A stretch of 64,000 nt of DNA from Pleomorphomonas carboxyditropha (GCF_002770725.1 NZ_NQVN01000003.1:124001-188000); one strand, 5' to 3'; positions 18,991 through 29,336 are shown, numbered from the stretch's first letter. Numbers and translations are program-made. The notes: generated by a model not told the origin, from the letters alone.

Positions 18991-20178
18991 TTACCCGGCA
19001 AAATACCTATCGAGGAAGGTTCGATAGATCGCCTTCAGGCGGTGGAGATCGTCGAGGGCCACGTTTTCGTCGACCTTGTGCATGGTCTGGCCGACGAGAC
19101 CGAACTCGACGACCGGACAGTAGGTCTTGATGAAGCGTGCGTCCGACGTGCCGCCGGTGGTGGAGAGCTCCGGCCGACGGCCGGTGACCGCCTCGACCGC
19201 GTCCGACAGGCCGTCGATCAGCGTGGCGTCGTGCGTCAGGAAGGAGACGGCGTTGGTCGGCTCGAACACCAGCTCATAGGCGAGCGGCGCCGGCCGGCCG
19301 CTGCGGAGCGGCGCCGTCTCGACGGCGCGCCGCACCCGCGCTTTGATCTCCGCGTGCAGCGCCTCGACCGTCCAGATGTCGTTGAAGCGGATGTTGAAGG
19401 CGATCTCCACCTCGGCCGGCACGACATTGGTGGCCCGGTTGCCGGTCTCCACCGAGGTAACCTCGAGATTGGACGGCTGGAAGCGCTCGTTGCCGGCGTC
19501 GAACGGTGGGTCCATCAGCGCGGCGATCACCGAAGGCGCCACGCGCAGCGGATTGTCGGCGAGATGCGGATAGGCGACGTGCCCCTGCACGCCCCTGAGC
19601 TTGACGAAGCCCGACAGCGAGCCGCGACGGCCGACCTTCACCATGTCGCCGAGGGCGGCGGGGTTGGTCGGCTCGCCGACGATGGCGTGGCTGAAGCGCT
19701 CGCCGCGCCTCACCGCCCAATCGAGAAGCTTCACCGTGCCGTTGATCGACGGCCCTTCCTCGTCGCCGGTGATGAGAAAGGAGATGCGGCCGCCGAAGTC
19801 GCGGCCGTTGTCCTCGACGAAGTCGAGAACGGCGGCGGCGAAGGCGGCGATGCCGCCCTTCATGTCGACGGCGCCACGGCCGTAGAGCCGCCCACCCTCG
19901 ATGTCGCCGGCAAACGGGCCATGGCTCCAGAGCTCGGGCTTGCCGGGCGGCACCACGTCGGTGTGGCCGGCGAACGTCAGGTGGCGGTTGCTGGCTCCGA
20001 TGCCGGCGAAGAGGTTCTCGACGTCGGGCGTGCCGTCGTCGCTGAACACCGGACGGTCCACCGTGAAGCCGGCCGGCGCCAGCAGCCCTTCGAGGAAGGC
20101 AAGCGCCCCGCCCTCGGCCGGCGTCACCGACGGGCACATCAGAAGGTCGCGGGCGATGGCGACGGGATCGTGGGGCAT
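18991..20178 (-). CDS. dapE: Succinyl-diaminopimelate desuccinylase
   Basis: About 395 residues. Cleaves N-succinyl-LL-diaminopimelate in lysine/peptidoglycan synthesis. M20 metallopeptidase blocks with Zn ligands are visible: FAGHTDVVPPG, GRGAVDMKGGIAAF, LITGDEEGPS, and C-terminal TTGGTSDARFI and EFGLVGQTMHKVDE. The start at 20178 (MPHDPVAIARDLL) has a GGAG site 9 nt upstream. ATGs at 20199 and 20220 are in frame but less well supported and would run into the vapC remnant. Ends 21 nt from the convergent glgB stop. dapD, the preceding pathway step, is 0.8 kb upstream, separated by a toxin-antitoxin locus. Confidence 0.93.
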   Translation of the reverse strand: MPHDPVAIARDLLMCPSVTPAEGGALAFLEGLLAPAGFTVDRPVFSDDGTPDVENLFAGIGASNRHLTFAGHTDVVPPGKPELWSHGPFAGDIEGGRLYGRGAVDMKGGIAAFAAAVLDFVEDNGRDFGGRISFLITGDEEGPSINGTVKLLDWAVRRGERFSHAIVGEPTNPAALGDMVKVGRRGSLSGFVKLRGVQGHVAYPHLADNPLRVAPSVIAALMDPPFDAGNERFQPSNLEVTSVETGNRATNVVPAEVEIAFNIRFNDIWTVEALHAEIKARVRRAVETAPLRSGRPAPLAYELVFEPTNAVSFLTHDATLIDGLSDAVEAVTGRRPELSTTGGTSDARFIKTYCPVVEFGLVGQTMHKVDENVALDDLHRLKAIYRTFLDRYFAG

Positions 20179-20195
20179 CGGGCGGCGCTCCGGGT

Positions 20196-20629
20196 TCATC
20201 CGACAGCAGGCATAGCCCACGGATCGATCAGGTCAAGCCCGAGGTCGGCGAAATCGGCCAGGTTGCGCGTGGCGAGCGATGCCGACCGCGACAGGGCGAT
20301 GGCGGCGATCGCCGCGTCGGCGAGATCGTGCATCGGCCGGCCGATGGCGCGGCGGGAGGCCCGGAGGCGACCGCAGATTTCCGCAGCATCCTCGTCGAAC
20401 GGGAAAATACGCCCGAGGAACTTCACTTCAAGGAGTTTGCGAACTTCGGCTTCGATGGCGCGCCGGCGATGCCCGGCCGGCATCACCTCGATGCCGAAGC
20501 GCAACTCCATGATGGTAATGGCGGTGACGGAGAGATCACCCGCTCCCGTAAGTCGACCCAATCGACCACTCGACGCTCCGGCCTTTGCCGGATCAGTTCG
20601 GAGAGAACGTTGGTATCGAGGAGGATCAT
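20196..20629 (-). pseudogene. vapC: PIN-domain toxin VapC/FitB, frameshifted
   Basis: The PIN toxin begins at the ATG 20627-20629, which overlaps the antitoxin stop (ATGA). It reads MILLDTNVLSELIRQRPERR, the classic PIN start with its first acidic residue. After VVDWVDLRER the frame is lost at a GGG run (plus-strand CCC 20539-20541). The rest of the protein, GDLSVTAITIMELRFGIE...DLADAAIAAIALSRSASLATRNLADFADLGLDLIDPW, is in the other frame down to 20196. One extra G would restore a continuous PIN protein of about 144 residues. The intact protein would be an RNase toxin. As written it is broken, or the assembly has a one-base error. Confidence 0.85.
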
Positions 20630-20904
20630 CGTTCGTAATCCGGCGTGTCGAAATCAATCGGCTCGGGAACCGGCCAGCGCTGCCGCTCGGGCAGATCGAA
20701 CCCGCCATGCTTTGCAAACATGGCGACAATCTCGCTGCCGAGGCCCTTCGCTTTCGGGTCTTCGACCGGCGGGGCCACCGAGGCCGCCGCCTTGGCGAGG
20801 AGATCGGCGATCTCCGCCTCGAGCGTGCGGCCGTTGCGCTCCGCCAACCGGCGCAGGCCGGCTTCGGTCTCGGGATCGATATTGGCGATGGTGAGAGCGC
20901 TCAT
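20626..20904 (-). CDS. vapB: FitA/VapB-type ribbon-helix-helix antitoxin
   Basis: 92 residues. The N-terminal Arc/MetJ-like part (MSALTIANIDPETEAGLRRLAERNGRTLEAEIADLL) matches FitA-type antitoxins, which bind the operator and the PIN toxin. The C-terminal half (Pro/Asp-rich, ending FDTPDYER) would be the toxin-binding tail. It has a strong GGAGGTG ribosome site 6 nt before the ATG. Its stop overlaps the vapC start. With vapC frameshifted, it may be an antitoxin without an active partner. The pair is inserted between dapD and dapE. Confidence 0.85.
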   Translation of the reverse strand: MSALTIANIDPETEAGLRRLAERNGRTLEAEIADLLAKAAASVAPPVEDPKAKGLGSEIVAMFAKHGGFDLPERQRWPVPEPIDFDTPDYER

Positions 20905-21002
20905 GGCAGCACCTCCGGCATAAGGGGCACCGTCAGAATAAGGCAAAGCCGGCAACGAGGCAATTTCCGCGCCGGCTTGCGATGAAGCGTCCGTGCCGCC
21001 GG

Positions 21003-21866
21003 TCAGTCGCGCAGCAGCTCGTTGATCGAGGTCTTGGAGCGGGTCTTGGCGTCGACCTTCTTGACGATGACGGCGCAATAGGTCGACGGACCCCAATCCT
21101 GGCCGGGCAGCGGCTTGCCCGGAATGGAGCCGGAGACCACCACCGAATAGGGCGGCACCTTGCCCATGTGCACCTCTCCGGTGGCGCGGTCGATGATCTT
21201 GGTCGACTTGCCGATGAACACGCCCATGGAGATCACCGAGCCCTCGCCGACCACCACGCCCTCGACCACCTCGGAGCGGGCGCCGATGAAGCAGTCGTCC
21301 TCGATGACGGTCGGGCCGGCCTGCATCGGCTCGAGCACACCGCCAATGCCGACGCCGCCGGACAGGTGGACGTTCTTGCCGATCTGGGCGCAGGAGCCGA
21401 CGGTGACCCAGGTGTCGACCATGGTGGCGGTGTCGACATAGGCGCCGAGGTTGACGAAGGACGGCATCAGCACGGCGCCCGGCGCGATGTAGGCGGAGCG
21501 GCGGACGATGGCGCCCGGCACGGCGCGGAAGCCGGCGGCCTCGTAGGCGGCGGCGTCCATGCCCGCGAACTTGGAGGGAACCTTGTCCCACCAGGAGGCG
21601 CCGCCGGGAGCGCCGGAGATCAGCGCCGTCGGCGTCAGGCGGAAGGACAGCAGCACCGCCTTCTTGAGCCACTGGTTGACCACCCACTCGCCATCGATCT
21701 TTTCGGCGACGCGCGCCTTGCCGCCGTCGAGCAGGTCGAGCGCCGCCTCGACGGCGTCGCGCACCTTGCCCTTGGTCTCCTGCGTGACGGAGGCGCGATC
21801 CTCCCAGGCGACGTCAAGGGTGGCGGCGAGGTCGGCATAGGCGGCCGTGGCGGCAGTCTCGGTCAT
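21003..21866 (-). CDS. dapD: 2,3,4,5-tetrahydropyridine-2,6-dicarboxylate N-succinyltransferase
   Basis: About 287 residues. Transfers succinyl from succinyl-CoA in the diaminopimelate/lysine pathway. The hexapeptide-repeat beta helix is obvious ([22 protein letters not shown]..., [33 protein letters not shown]). The C-terminal NELLRD is typical. The start at 21866 ([10 protein letters not shown]) has a GGAG site 7 nt upstream; an ATG seven codons earlier is possible. It supplies the substrate for the aminotransferase step ahead of dapE, which lies downstream on the same strand beyond vapBC. Confidence 0.95.
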   Translation of the reverse strand: MTETAATAAYADLAATLDVAWEDRASVTQETKGKVRDAVEAALDLLDGGKARVAEKIDGEWVVNQWLKKAVLLSFRLTPTALISGAPGGASWWDKVPSKFAGMDAAAYEAAGFRAVPGAIVRRSAYIAPGAVLMPSFVNLGAYVDTATMVDTWVTVGSCAQIGKNVHLSGGVGIGGVLEPMQAGPTVIEDDCFIGARSEVVEGVVVGEGSVISMGVFIGKSTKIIDRATGEVHMGKVPPYSVVVSGSIPGKPLPGQDWGPSTYCAVIVKKVDAKTRSKTSINELLRD

Positions 21867-22174
21867 GATGATCTCCGAATGGGCCATGCGGGATTGGCAT
21901 CGGCTTCGTGCTTTAGGGGTTTTGCCGGGCGGGCGCAACAAAAGCGGTCCATGCCGGGGCGGCACATTTCCCACCTTTGTCGTGGTCGGGCCCGGGAAGA
22001 CGCCGTATGACGGCGATCTTGTCGGAACGGAGAAACCGCCCGAAATTCATGGTCTTATCGTCATTGCCCCGGATTGGACGCACGTCAGCCGGCGACACAC
22101 GTCCCCAAAAGCTCCCTCCAATCACCTTGGACGGACGAGCAGGTAGGTATTGTTGCGATAATTCTTGCAGCCGG
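21867..22174. other. Intergenic region between dapD and the DEAD-box helicase gene
   Basis: 308 nt with no convincing gene. It must hold the dapD promoter (minus strand), but no box pair stands out. No strong hairpin or repeat was found. Confidence 0.5.
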
Positions 22175-23953
22175 TCAGTGGGCTTTGCGGTCCTTCTTCT
22201 TGCCTTTAAAGGGCAGCTTGCTATCGCGCGGCGCCTCCTTGTAGGGCGGCTTGCCGTCGCGTGGCGGCTTCGCCTTGCCCTTGGCATGGTCGTCCTCACG
22301 CCGCGGCTTGTCCTTGCGGGGCCTGGCCGGAGCGGCCGCCGGCGGACCGTCGGCGCGGGCGATACGGACGTTCTCGTCGTTGCCGGCGGCGGCGAGCCGT
22401 TCGAGCGCGGCGATGCCGCCCGGCGCCACCTCGGCGAAGCTCTCGCCGTCGCCGATGCGGATGGCGCCGAAATCGCGGCCCTTGAGGCCGGAATGGCGGC
22501 AGAGGAAGGCGAGCACGCGCTTGACCTCGGCGCCGTCACGGCGGCCGACCGACAGGCGGAACCAGGCGGAGCCGGTGAAGTCCACCGTCTCCCGCACCTT
22601 CGGCCGCTCCGGCGCGTCGGCGCGGCGCGGCTTGCGCTCCACCGGGTCGCCGATTTCCTCAGGCGCCGGCAGGCGGGTGCGGGCGAGGCGGATGAAGGCG
22701 GCGGCCAGGTCCTCGGCCGTCCTGCCCTCGGCGAGGCGGCTCGCGAAAGCCAGTTCGTCCTCGCCCATTTCTTCCGACAGCAACGGGTCGGCGAGCAGGC
22801 GCTCCTCGTCGAGCCGGCGGATGGCGTCGGCCGACGGCGCCGCCTCGGAGAACAGCTCGATGCCGGCGCCGGCAAGCAGGCTTTCCGCCCGGCGGCGGCG
22901 GTTTGACGGCACCAGCAGCACCGAGACGCCCTTGCGGCCGGCGCGGCCGGTACGGCCGGACCGGTGCAGCAGCACCTCGCTGTCGTGCGGCAGGTCGGCG
23001 TGGACGACGAGGCCGAGGTCGGGCACGTCGAGGCCGCGCGCCGCCACGTCGGTGGCGACGCAGACGCGGGCGCGGCCGTCACGCAGCGCCGACAGCGCCT
23101 CGTTGCGCTCGCCCTGCCCCATCTCGCCTGAGAGGGCCACCACCGAGAAGCCGCGTTCGAGGAGTGCGCCGGTCAGGCGCTTGACGCCCTCGCGGGTACC
23201 GCAGAAGACGATGGAGGTGACCGCGTCGTGAAAGCGCAGCAGATTGACCACCGCCTTCTCGATCTCGTGCGGGAAGACGCGGACGGCATGGTAGTCGATG
23301 TCGGCGTGAACCTCGCCGTCCTCGGCCACGTCGACGCGCGTCGCGTCCGGCCGCATGAAGTCGCGGGCGAGGCGGACGATATCGGCCGGCAGCGTGGCGG
23401 AGAACAGCAGCGTCTGGCGGTCGGCCGGCGCGGCGCCGAGCAGCTTCTCCAGGTCTTCGCGGAAACCGAGGTCGAGCATCTCGTCGGCCTCGTCGAGCAC
23501 CACGGCGACGGCATCGGCAAGGTCGAGGTTGCCGCGATCGAGATGGTCGCAGAGGCGGCCGGGCGTGCCGACGACGATATGGGTGCCCTGGGCAAGCTGC
23601 CGCTGCTCGCGGCGCGGATCCATGCCGCCGACGCAGGAAACCAGGCGGGCGCCGGTCTCGCCGTAGAGCCAGGCGAGTTCGCGAGCCACTTGCAGGGCGA
23701 GCTCGCGCGTCGGCGCGACGACCAGGGCGAGCGGCTTGCCGGCCGCGGCGAAAACCTCGGCCGGACCGAGCAGGCGTTCGGCGAGCGCCATGCCGAAGGC
23801 GACGGTCTTGCCGGAGCCGGTGCGGGCGGACACCAGCATATCGGCGCCGCCGAGCTCCGGCGCGGCGACGGCCGACTGAACGGCGGTGGGATCGACATAA
23901 CCACGGGCGGCGAGCGCTCGCGCCAACGCGGGATGAGCTTGAGAAAAAGACAT
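22175..23953 (-). CDS. DEAD-box RNA helicase (DeaD/DbpA-like)
   Basis: 592 residues. Q-motif region (GYVDPTAVQSAV), Walker A ARTGSGKT (43-50), PTRELA, motif II VLDEADEML, SAT and the C-terminal HRSGRTGRAGRKG show an ATP-dependent RNA helicase. A DbpA-type RNA-binding domain follows (about 460-530, WFRLSVGRRDGAEVKRVLAFLCRHSGLKGRDFGAIRI). The tail is Lys/Arg/Pro-rich and basic (about 545-592), typical of helicases acting on rRNA or structured mRNA. It probably serves ribosome assembly or cold adaptation. It sits within an otherwise conserved lys/arg biosynthesis block on the same strand. Confidence 0.93.
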   Translation of the reverse strand: MSFSQAHPALARALAARGYVDPTAVQSAVAAPELGGADMLVSARTGSGKTVAFGMALAERLLGPAEVFAAAGKPLALVVAPTRELALQVARELAWLYGETGARLVSCVGGMDPRREQRQLAQGTHIVVGTPGRLCDHLDRGNLDLADAVAVVLDEADEMLDLGFREDLEKLLGAAPADRQTLLFSATLPADIVRLARDFMRPDATRVDVAEDGEVHADIDYHAVRVFPHEIEKAVVNLLRFHDAVTSIVFCGTREGVKRLTGALLERGFSVVALSGEMGQGERNEALSALRDGRARVCVATDVAARGLDVPDLGLVVHADLPHDSEVLLHRSGRTGRAGRKGVSVLLVPSNRRRRAESLLAGAGIELFSEAAPSADAIRRLDEERLLADPLLSEEMGEDELAFASRLAEGRTAEDLAAAFIRLARTRLPAPEEIGDPVERKPRRADAPERPKVRETVDFTGSAWFRLSVGRRDGAEVKRVLAFLCRHSGLKGRDFGAIRIGDGESFAEVAPGGIAALERLAAAGNDENVRIARADGPPAAAPARPRKDKPRREDDHAKGKAKPPRDGKPPYKEAPRDSKLPFKGKKKDRKAH

Positions 23954-24080
23954 AAGTTTCCTGGGGGGCTTCCTGGAAGGAACGCGCGGACAACGGCGGA
24001 GGCCGGCACGGCGCGGAAAAACGGAGCCTTCTCATACAGGCGAAGGGCCGGCTCCGCCAGCCCCGGCGGCGCATGGCTCG

Positions 24081-24776
24081 TCAGCCGGAAAGTGCATCCG
24101 CGATATGGGTGAGAAAGGCCGGGAGGTCGGCGGTGACGAAGTCGGCGGCTGCCTCGTCGGGGCGCGGCCTGGTGCCTCCCGTCACCAGGACGGTGCGCAT
24201 GCCGAGGGCGCGCGGCACCACGAGGTTGCGCGGCGCATCCTCGAACATGGCGGCCGCCGCCGGCTCGATGGAAAAGCGGGCGAGGAAGGCGGCGTAAGTC
24301 GCCTCGGCCGGCTTCGGCAGGTAGCCGGCGTCGACGATGTCGAACACGCCGTCGAAGCGATCATCGATACCGAGGCGGGACAGCGTCTCGCCGGCATGGG
24401 CGTGGGTGCCGGAAGTGAGGATGAACTTGCGGCCCGGCAGGCGGGCGAGGACCGCGGCCAGCGCCGGATGCGGGACGAGCACCGAACGGTCGACGGCGTG
24501 GACCTCGGCAAGGAAATCCCCGGGATCGACGCCGTGCTCCTCCATCAGGCCGCGCAGCGTCGTGCCGTAGCGGGCGGCATAGTGCCGTTGCAGGGCGGCG
24601 GCCTCCTCGGCGGTGACGCCGATCACCCGCGCCGTATAGGCGCGGATGCGGCTCATCACGGCGGTGAAGACGCCGCTCTCCGGCGGATAAAGCGTGTCGT
24701 CGAGATCGAAGATCCAGTCCCGGACACCGGCAAAGACGGAGAGGTCATCGCCGGCGGGCGGTTGCCCCTGCAACAT
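24081..24776 (-). CDS. HAD-family hydrolase, pyrimidine 5'-nucleotidase-like
   Basis: 231 residues. HAD motif I DWIFDLDDTLYP, motif II in KFILTSGTHAH, the lysine in LPKPAEATYAAF, and motif IV MFEDAPRNL. The family (SDT1/YjjG-like pyrimidine 5'-nucleotidases) dephosphorylates UMP/CMP or similar nucleotides. Its start codon overlaps the argB stop by one base (TGATG), so it is coupled to argB. The same argB-HAD pairing recurs in related alphaproteobacteria. Substrate inferred. Confidence 0.85.
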   Translation of the reverse strand: MLQGQPPAGDDLSVFAGVRDWIFDLDDTLYPPESGVFTAVMSRIRAYTARVIGVTAEEAAALQRHYAARYGTTLRGLMEEHGVDPGDFLAEVHAVDRSVLVPHPALAAVLARLPGRKFILTSGTHAHAGETLSRLGIDDRFDGVFDIVDAGYLPKPAEATYAAFLARFSIEPAAAAMFEDAPRNLVVPRALGMRTVLVTGGTRPRPDEAAADFVTADLPAFLTHIADALSG

Positions 24777-25681
24777 CAGCGGCGGATCAGCGTGCCGGCG
24801 CCGGTCTCGGTGAAGATCTCCAGGAGGACGGCGTGGGCCGTCTTGCCGTTGACGATCACCGCCGCGTCGACGCCGCGCTTCAAGGCGTCGAAGCAGGTCT
24901 CCACCTTGGGGATCATGCCGCCGGAGATGGTGCCGTCGGCGATCAGCGCCTGCGCCTCGGCGCGGGTGAGCTGCTTGAGAAGCTGGCCGTTGCGGTCGAG
25001 CACGCCCGGCACGTCGGTGAGGAACAGGAGGCGCGCGGCGTGCAGGGCGCCGGCGATGGCGCCGGCGAAGGTGTCGGCGTTGACGTTGTAGGTCTCGCCG
25101 TCGACGCCGGGGGCGACGGGCGCCACCACCGGGATCAGGTCTTCCTTGGCCACCATGTCGAGCACGGCCGGGTTGACGACCTTGGGCTCGCCGACGAAGC
25201 CGAGGTCGATCACCTTCTCCATCTCGCTGTCGGGGTCGCGCATGGTGCGCGTCGCCTTCTCGACGGTGACCAGGTTGCCGTCCTTGCCGCAGAGGCCGAT
25301 GGCCCGGCCGCCCTCGGCGTTGAGCGCCGAAACGATCTGCTTGTTGATGGAGCCGGCCAGCACCATCTCGACGATTTCCATGGTGGCGCGGTCGGTGACG
25401 CGCAGGCCGTTCTTGAACTCGCTCTTGATGCCGAGCTTGTCGAGCATCGAGCCGATCTGCGGACCGCCGCCGTGCACGACGATCGGCTTCATGCCCGATT
25501 GCTTCAGGAGCACGATGTCGCGGGCGAAGGCGCGGGCGAGGCCGGGGTCGCCCATGGCGTGGCCGCCGTATTTCACCACGATGGTCTTGTCGTCGTAGCG
25601 CTGCATGTAGGGCAGCGCCTCGGAGATGATGCGGGCGCGCGACAGCATCGCTTCGGCGGTTTCGGGCGTGGACGTGGTCAT
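24776..25681 (-). CDS. argB: Acetylglutamate kinase
   Basis: About 301 residues. Phosphorylates N-acetylglutamate in arginine synthesis. Family blocks: [12 protein letters not shown] (phosphate-binding Lys), [42 protein letters not shown] and [16 protein letters not shown]. The start at 25681 ([26 protein letters not shown]) matches the family; the frame is open to 25768 without support. Downstream of engB, coupled to the HAD hydrolase. Confidence 0.96.
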   Translation of the reverse strand: MTTSTPETAEAMLSRARIISEALPYMQRYDDKTIVVKYGGHAMGDPGLARAFARDIVLLKQSGMKPIVVHGGGPQIGSMLDKLGIKSEFKNGLRVTDRATMEIVEMVLAGSINKQIVSALNAEGGRAIGLCGKDGNLVTVEKATRTMRDPDSEMEKVIDLGFVGEPKVVNPAVLDMVAKEDLIPVVAPVAPGVDGETYNVNADTFAGAIAGALHAARLLFLTDVPGVLDRNGQLLKQLTRAEAQALIADGTISGGMIPKVETCFDALKRGVDAAVIVNGKTAHAVLLEIFTETGAGTLIRR

Positions 25682-25786
25682 GGCGGCCTCGGCGTCGGTT
25701 GGATCGAGAACGCCTATAGCCGATCGGGGGGCAAGGCTCAACGGCCGAACGGCGGGTCGCAGACCCACCGCACCCGGAGCCGCCGT

Positions 25787-26437
25787 TCAGGCGCCGGCCA
25801 GCAGCCGGGAAATCGCCGCCCGCAGGTCGTCGACGCCAGCGCCCTTTTCGCTCGACGTGGCGAGGATTTCGGGGAAAGCGGCCGGACGCTTGCGGATGCG
25901 CTCGGCGATTTCGGCGAGCACCTTGTCGATGCCGCCCGGCTTCAGCTTGTCGGCCTTGGTCAGCACGATCTGGTAGGAGACGGCCGCCTTGTCGAGCAAG
26001 GTCAGCACGTCCTCGTCGTTCTTCTTGAGGCCGTGGCGGGCATCGATCAGCACGTAGACGCGGCGGAGGTTGGGCCGGCCGCGCAGATAGGCGCGGATCA
26101 GCGCGTTCCAGACGTCGACCTTGTCCTTGGGCGCCTCGGCGTAGCCGTAGCCGGGCATGTCGACGAGCAGCAGGCCGGCGTCGACCTCCGGCCGGAACAG
26201 GTTGAGCTCCTGGGTGCGGCCCGGCGTGTTGGAGGTGCGGGCAAGGCCCTGCTGGCCGGTCAGCGCGTTGATGAGGCTCGACTTGCCGACGTTGGAGCGA
26301 CCGGCGAAGGCCACCTCGATGGTGCCGGCGATCGGCGGCAGGTCGTTCGCCTGCGCCATGCCGCGGACGAACGTCCAGGGGCGGGCGAACAGGAGGCGTG
26401 TCGCCTCGGGATCGATCGCGGTGCGGGTTTCGTCCAT
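25787..26437 (-). CDS. engB: Ribosome-biogenesis GTP-binding protein EngB/YihA
   Basis: About 216 residues. Essential TrmE-Era-EngA-EngB superfamily GTPase for 50S assembly and division. G1 is [11 protein letters not shown]2 is in [10 protein letters not shown]3 [10 protein letters not shown]4 TKADK and G5 TSSEKG. The start is taken at 26437 ([21 protein letters not shown]) with an AGGA site; 44 further residues are open upstream but are not family-like. Follows yidC, as in many alphaproteobacteria. Confidence 0.94.
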   Translation of the reverse strand: MDETRTAIDPEATRLLFARPWTFVRGMAQANDLPPIAGTIEVAFAGRSNVGKSSLINALTGQQGLARTSNTPGRTQELNLFRPEVDAGLLLVDMPGYGYAEAPKDKVDVWNALIRAYLRGRPNLRRVYVLIDARHGLKKNDEDVLTLLDKAAVSYQIVLTKADKLKPGGIDKVLAEIAERIRKRPAAFPEILATSSEKGAGVDDLRAAISRLLAGA

Positions 26438-26543
26438 CGTGGCAGATCCTGGCTGTCGGCGGCGGGCGGTCCTCGCCCTCATAAAGGAAACGGACCGGCT
26501 CGATAAAGCCGATCCGCCGATTTCACGAGCCTTGGCGGCGATT

Positions 26544-28352
26544 TCAGCCGGCCTTCGGCTTTCTGGCAAACGTCGTCTTCAGATTGTCGAACAGCTCGAT
26601 CTTGACGCCGTGCTTCTTCATGATCAGCGACTGCTGCAGGATCGACAAGAGGTTGTTCCACGACCAGTAGATGACCAGCCCGGCCGGGAAGGCCGCCATC
26701 ATGAAGGTGAAGACGATCGGCATCCAGGTGAACAGCATCGCCTGCGTCGGATCGGGCGGCGTCGGGTTGAGCTTCATCTGCACGAACATGGTGATGCCCA
26801 TGATGATCGGCCAGATGCCGAGCATCAGCATGTGCGGCGGCGTCCAGGGGATCAGCCCGAACAGGTTGAAGATGGTGGTCGGGTCGGCCGCCGACAGGTC
26901 GTGGATCCAGCCGAAGAAGGGCGCGTGACGCATTTCGATGGTCACGTAGAGCACCTTGTAGAGCGAGAAGAACACCGGGATCTGCACGACGATCGGCAGA
27001 CAGCCGGCCAGCGGGTTGATCTTCTCCCGCTTGTAGAGCTCCATCGTCTCCTGCTGCTGCTTGACCTTGTCGTCCGGGTATTTGGCCTTGATGTCGGCCA
27101 TGGCCGGCTGCAGCATCTTCATCTTGCTCATCGACGCGTAGGACTTGTTGGCGAGCGGGAAGAAGACGGCCTTGACGATCAGCGTCACCAGCAGGATGGC
27201 GATGCCGAAGTTGCCGACCAGGTTGTAGAGCCAGTCGATCAGCCAGAACATCGGCTTGGTGATCCAGTAGAACCAGCCCCAGTCGATCAGCCGGTCGAAC
27301 TTGACGATGCCGAACTCCTTTTCATAGGCATCGACGCGGGCGACCGTCTTGGCGCCGGCGAACAGGCGCGTCTCGGTGGCGGCGCTGCCGCCGGCCGGCA
27401 CCTGAAGCGGATCGCGCAGGTAATTGGCCTGATAGGTGTCGATGTTGCCGGCCAGCGCCCAGGAGAAGCGCGGCTGGAAGGTGACGCCGCCCTCGGGGAT
27501 CAGCGCCGTCGCCCAATACTTGTCGGTGATGCCGAGCCAGCCGCTGCTGACCGGGTCGGGCTTCACGCCGTCGCTGTCCTTCAGGTCCTTGTAGGTGGTC
27601 TCGGTGAGGCCCTCGTCGCCAAAGACGCCGAGCAGGCCCTCGTGCAGCACCCAGGCGCCCGGCACCTGCGGCGTGCCGTAGCGGGTGACGAGACCATAGG
27701 GATAGATGGTGGCGGCGTTGGCGGAAGTGTTGGCGACGCTATCCTTCACCGTGAACATGGCGTGGGCGTCGACGGAGATCTCGCGGGTGAAGACCAGGCC
27801 GGCGCCGTTGTCCCAGGTCAGCGTCACCGGCGTCGACGGCGTCAGCCGCGCGCCCTCCGGCGCAGTCCAGGCCGTTTCGGCGCCCGGCAGCGCCACGCCA
27901 GCCCCAGCCGGGGCCATGAAGCCGAATTCGGCATAATAGGCGTGGTCGGTCCCGAAGGGATTGAGAAGCTGCACGAGCGGCGAATTGGGCTCGATGGTCT
28001 CGCGGTAGAGCTTCAGCGACAGGTCGTCGATGCGGGCGCCGTTAAGGCTGATCGAGCCGGTCAGCTCGGGCGTGTCGATCGGAACGCGCGCGCTCTTGGC
28101 GAGCGCCTGGTCGCGGGAAACGAAGGCGGCCGTGGTGTTGAGGCCGACCGTCGGCGCCGTGCTCCCGTCGGCGGCGGCGCCACCGGTCGCGGCGCCATCG
28201 GCCGGCGCCGCCTGGCCGACGGACTGCTGCTGGGCCGACTGCTCGGCGATCTGCGCCTTTTCGAGCCGCGGACCGGCGACGAAATACTGCCAGCCGAGCA
28301 GTACGGCCAGCGACAGGGCGATGGCCAGGATCATATTGCGGTTTTCGGTCAT
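26544..28352 (-). CDS. yidC: Membrane protein insertase YidC
   Basis: 602 residues. Inserts and folds inner-membrane proteins with or without SecYEG. N-terminal anchor ([19 protein letters not shown]), a large periplasmic domain (about 60-370), then the conserved five-helix core: [55 protein letters not shown], and [27 protein letters not shown]-terminal basic tail ends at KPKAG. The start overlaps the rnpA stop by 4 nt (ATGA), so rpmH-rnpA-yidC-engB form one transcription unit. Confidence 0.97.
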   Translation of the reverse strand: MTENRNMILAIALSLAVLLGWQYFVAGPRLEKAQIAEQSAQQQSVGQAAPADGAATGGAAADGSTAPTVGLNTTAAFVSRDQALAKSARVPIDTPELTGSISLNGARIDDLSLKLYRETIEPNSPLVQLLNPFGTDHAYYAEFGFMAPAGAGVALPGAETAWTAPEGARLTPSTPVTLTWDNGAGLVFTREISVDAHAMFTVKDSVANTSANAATIYPYGLVTRYGTPQVPGAWVLHEGLLGVFGDEGLTETTYKDLKDSDGVKPDPVSSGWLGITDKYWATALIPEGGVTFQPRFSWALAGNIDTYQANYLRDPLQVPAGGSAATETRLFAGAKTVARVDAYEKEFGIVKFDRLIDWGWFYWITKPMFWLIDWLYNLVGNFGIAILLVTLIVKAVFFPLANKSYASMSKMKMLQPAMADIKAKYPDDKVKQQQETMELYKREKINPLAGCLPIVVQIPVFFSLYKVLYVTIEMRHAPFFGWIHDLSAADPTTIFNLFGLIPWTPPHMLMLGIWPIIMGITMFVQMKLNPTPPDPTQAMLFTWMPIVFTFMMAAFPAGLVIYWSWNNLLSILQQSLIMKKHGVKIELFDNLKTTFARKPKAG

Positions 28353-28759
28353 GGACCTGTTTCTTCCTCGCTCGGCGCCGGCTTCAGCGCCTCCTTGCCG
28401 CCGCGCGGCCCCATCTTGCCGGAGGCCGCGGCGCGAACGGCGCCGACCACATCGGCGACCAGGGCGGCAAACGGCATGTCGAGCGCCGGACGGCGGCCGA
28501 CCAGCACGAAATCGCGCCCCGGGTCGGCGGCCGCGGCACCGGCGAGCCGTACCGCTTCCTTGAGACGGCGCCGGATGCGGTTGCGCACCACGGCATTGCC
28601 CATCTTCTTGGTCACCGTGAAGCCGAAGCGGGCGTCCGCCCCGGCCCCGTCCGCCACCCCATCGGGACGGCGGATCGATTGCAGCAAAAAGCCGCGCCGG
28701 GGCGTTCTGGCACCCCGGGCGACTTTCACGTAGTCATTCCGCTTCTTCAGCCGCTGCAT
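28349..28759 (-). CDS. rnpA: Ribonuclease P protein component
   Basis: About 136 residues. Protein cofactor for RNase P RNA in tRNA 5' maturation. The RNR signature region is clear (FGFTVTKKMGNAVVRNRIRRRLKEAVRLA), preceded by LKKRNDYVKVARGARTPRRGF. The start at 28759 (MQRLKKRNDY) fits the family; the ATG 13 codons earlier reads poorly. The C-terminal ~30 residues ([22 protein letters not shown]) extend past the usual fold. Overlaps the yidC start. Confidence 0.94.
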   Translation of the reverse strand: MQRLKKRNDYVKVARGARTPRRGFLLQSIRRPDGVADGAGADARFGFTVTKKMGNAVVRNRIRRRLKEAVRLAGAAAADPGRDFVLVGRRPALDMPFAALVADVVGAVRAAASGKMGPRGGKEALKPAPSEEETGP

Positions 28760-28811
28760 GTCTGGCGCCTCGCGAGCCGGACGGCCGGCGTCCGCCATGG
28801 ACGAGGGCCGA

Positions 28812-28946
28812 TTACGCCGACAGACGCTTGCGCCCCTGGGCCCGGCGACGGGCGATCACCTTGCGGCCACCGGCGGTGGCCATGCGCGCACGGAAGCCGT
28901 GACGGCGCTTGCGAATGAGCTTGGACGGCTGGTAAGTCCGCTTCAT
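28812..28946 (-). CDS. rpmH: 50S ribosomal protein L34
   Basis: 44 residues, [18 protein letters not shown]...GRKRLSA, a perfect L34: highly basic, with the invariant KRTYQPS start and [15 protein letters not shown] core. It is followed after 52 nt by rnpA on the same strand, the near-universal rpmH-rnpA order. It was found by reading the minus strand directly. Confidence 0.98.
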   Translation of the reverse strand: MKRTYQPSKLIRKRRHGFRARMATAGGRKVIARRRAQGRKRLSA

Positions 28947-29336
28947 GCTTGTCTTGCCCGCCGGCGCGGGCCCCTCGTTGTCTGGCGGCTTTCCGGCTTC
29001 GGGACGGCTCGCACCCCGCCTTCGGACAGCTCTCGCGTTTCACTTGGGAAATCGGCCACGGCATATCCGGCCACTGCCGGCCGAAAGACCGGTGGCGCCC
29101 TTCCGATCGGAGGGGCTTATACGGGACGGACGATGGCTCGTCAACGCATCAATGGCCGGCCGCCGGCCTTTTGCCGGCTGTTCCCACGCTGCTGACGCCT
29201 GCGGACACCGATCGGCGCCAAGATCGACGAGGAATGTGGCAACACGACAGAATTTTACCTTATTTCGGACGCGGGCCTCTTCCAATTTTCGCGCGAAGCG
29301 ACAGATAGAGAGCATTCTTTTTTCGGAATCTTCCAT
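28947..29336. other. Divergent intergenic region rpmH / sensor kinase
   Basis: 390 nt between divergent genes, so it carries the promoter of rpmH-rnpA-yidC and that of the kinase. No DnaA-box cluster was seen, so no sign of a replication origin despite rpmH. A CCGGCCA...TGGCCGG-like pair (around 29060-29090) is the only notable symmetry. No gene supported. Confidence 0.5.

Noticed and set aside
28812-29336. Replication origin near rpmH.
   Set aside because: No dnaA or dnaN gene and no DnaA-box cluster (TTATCCACA-like) is visible.
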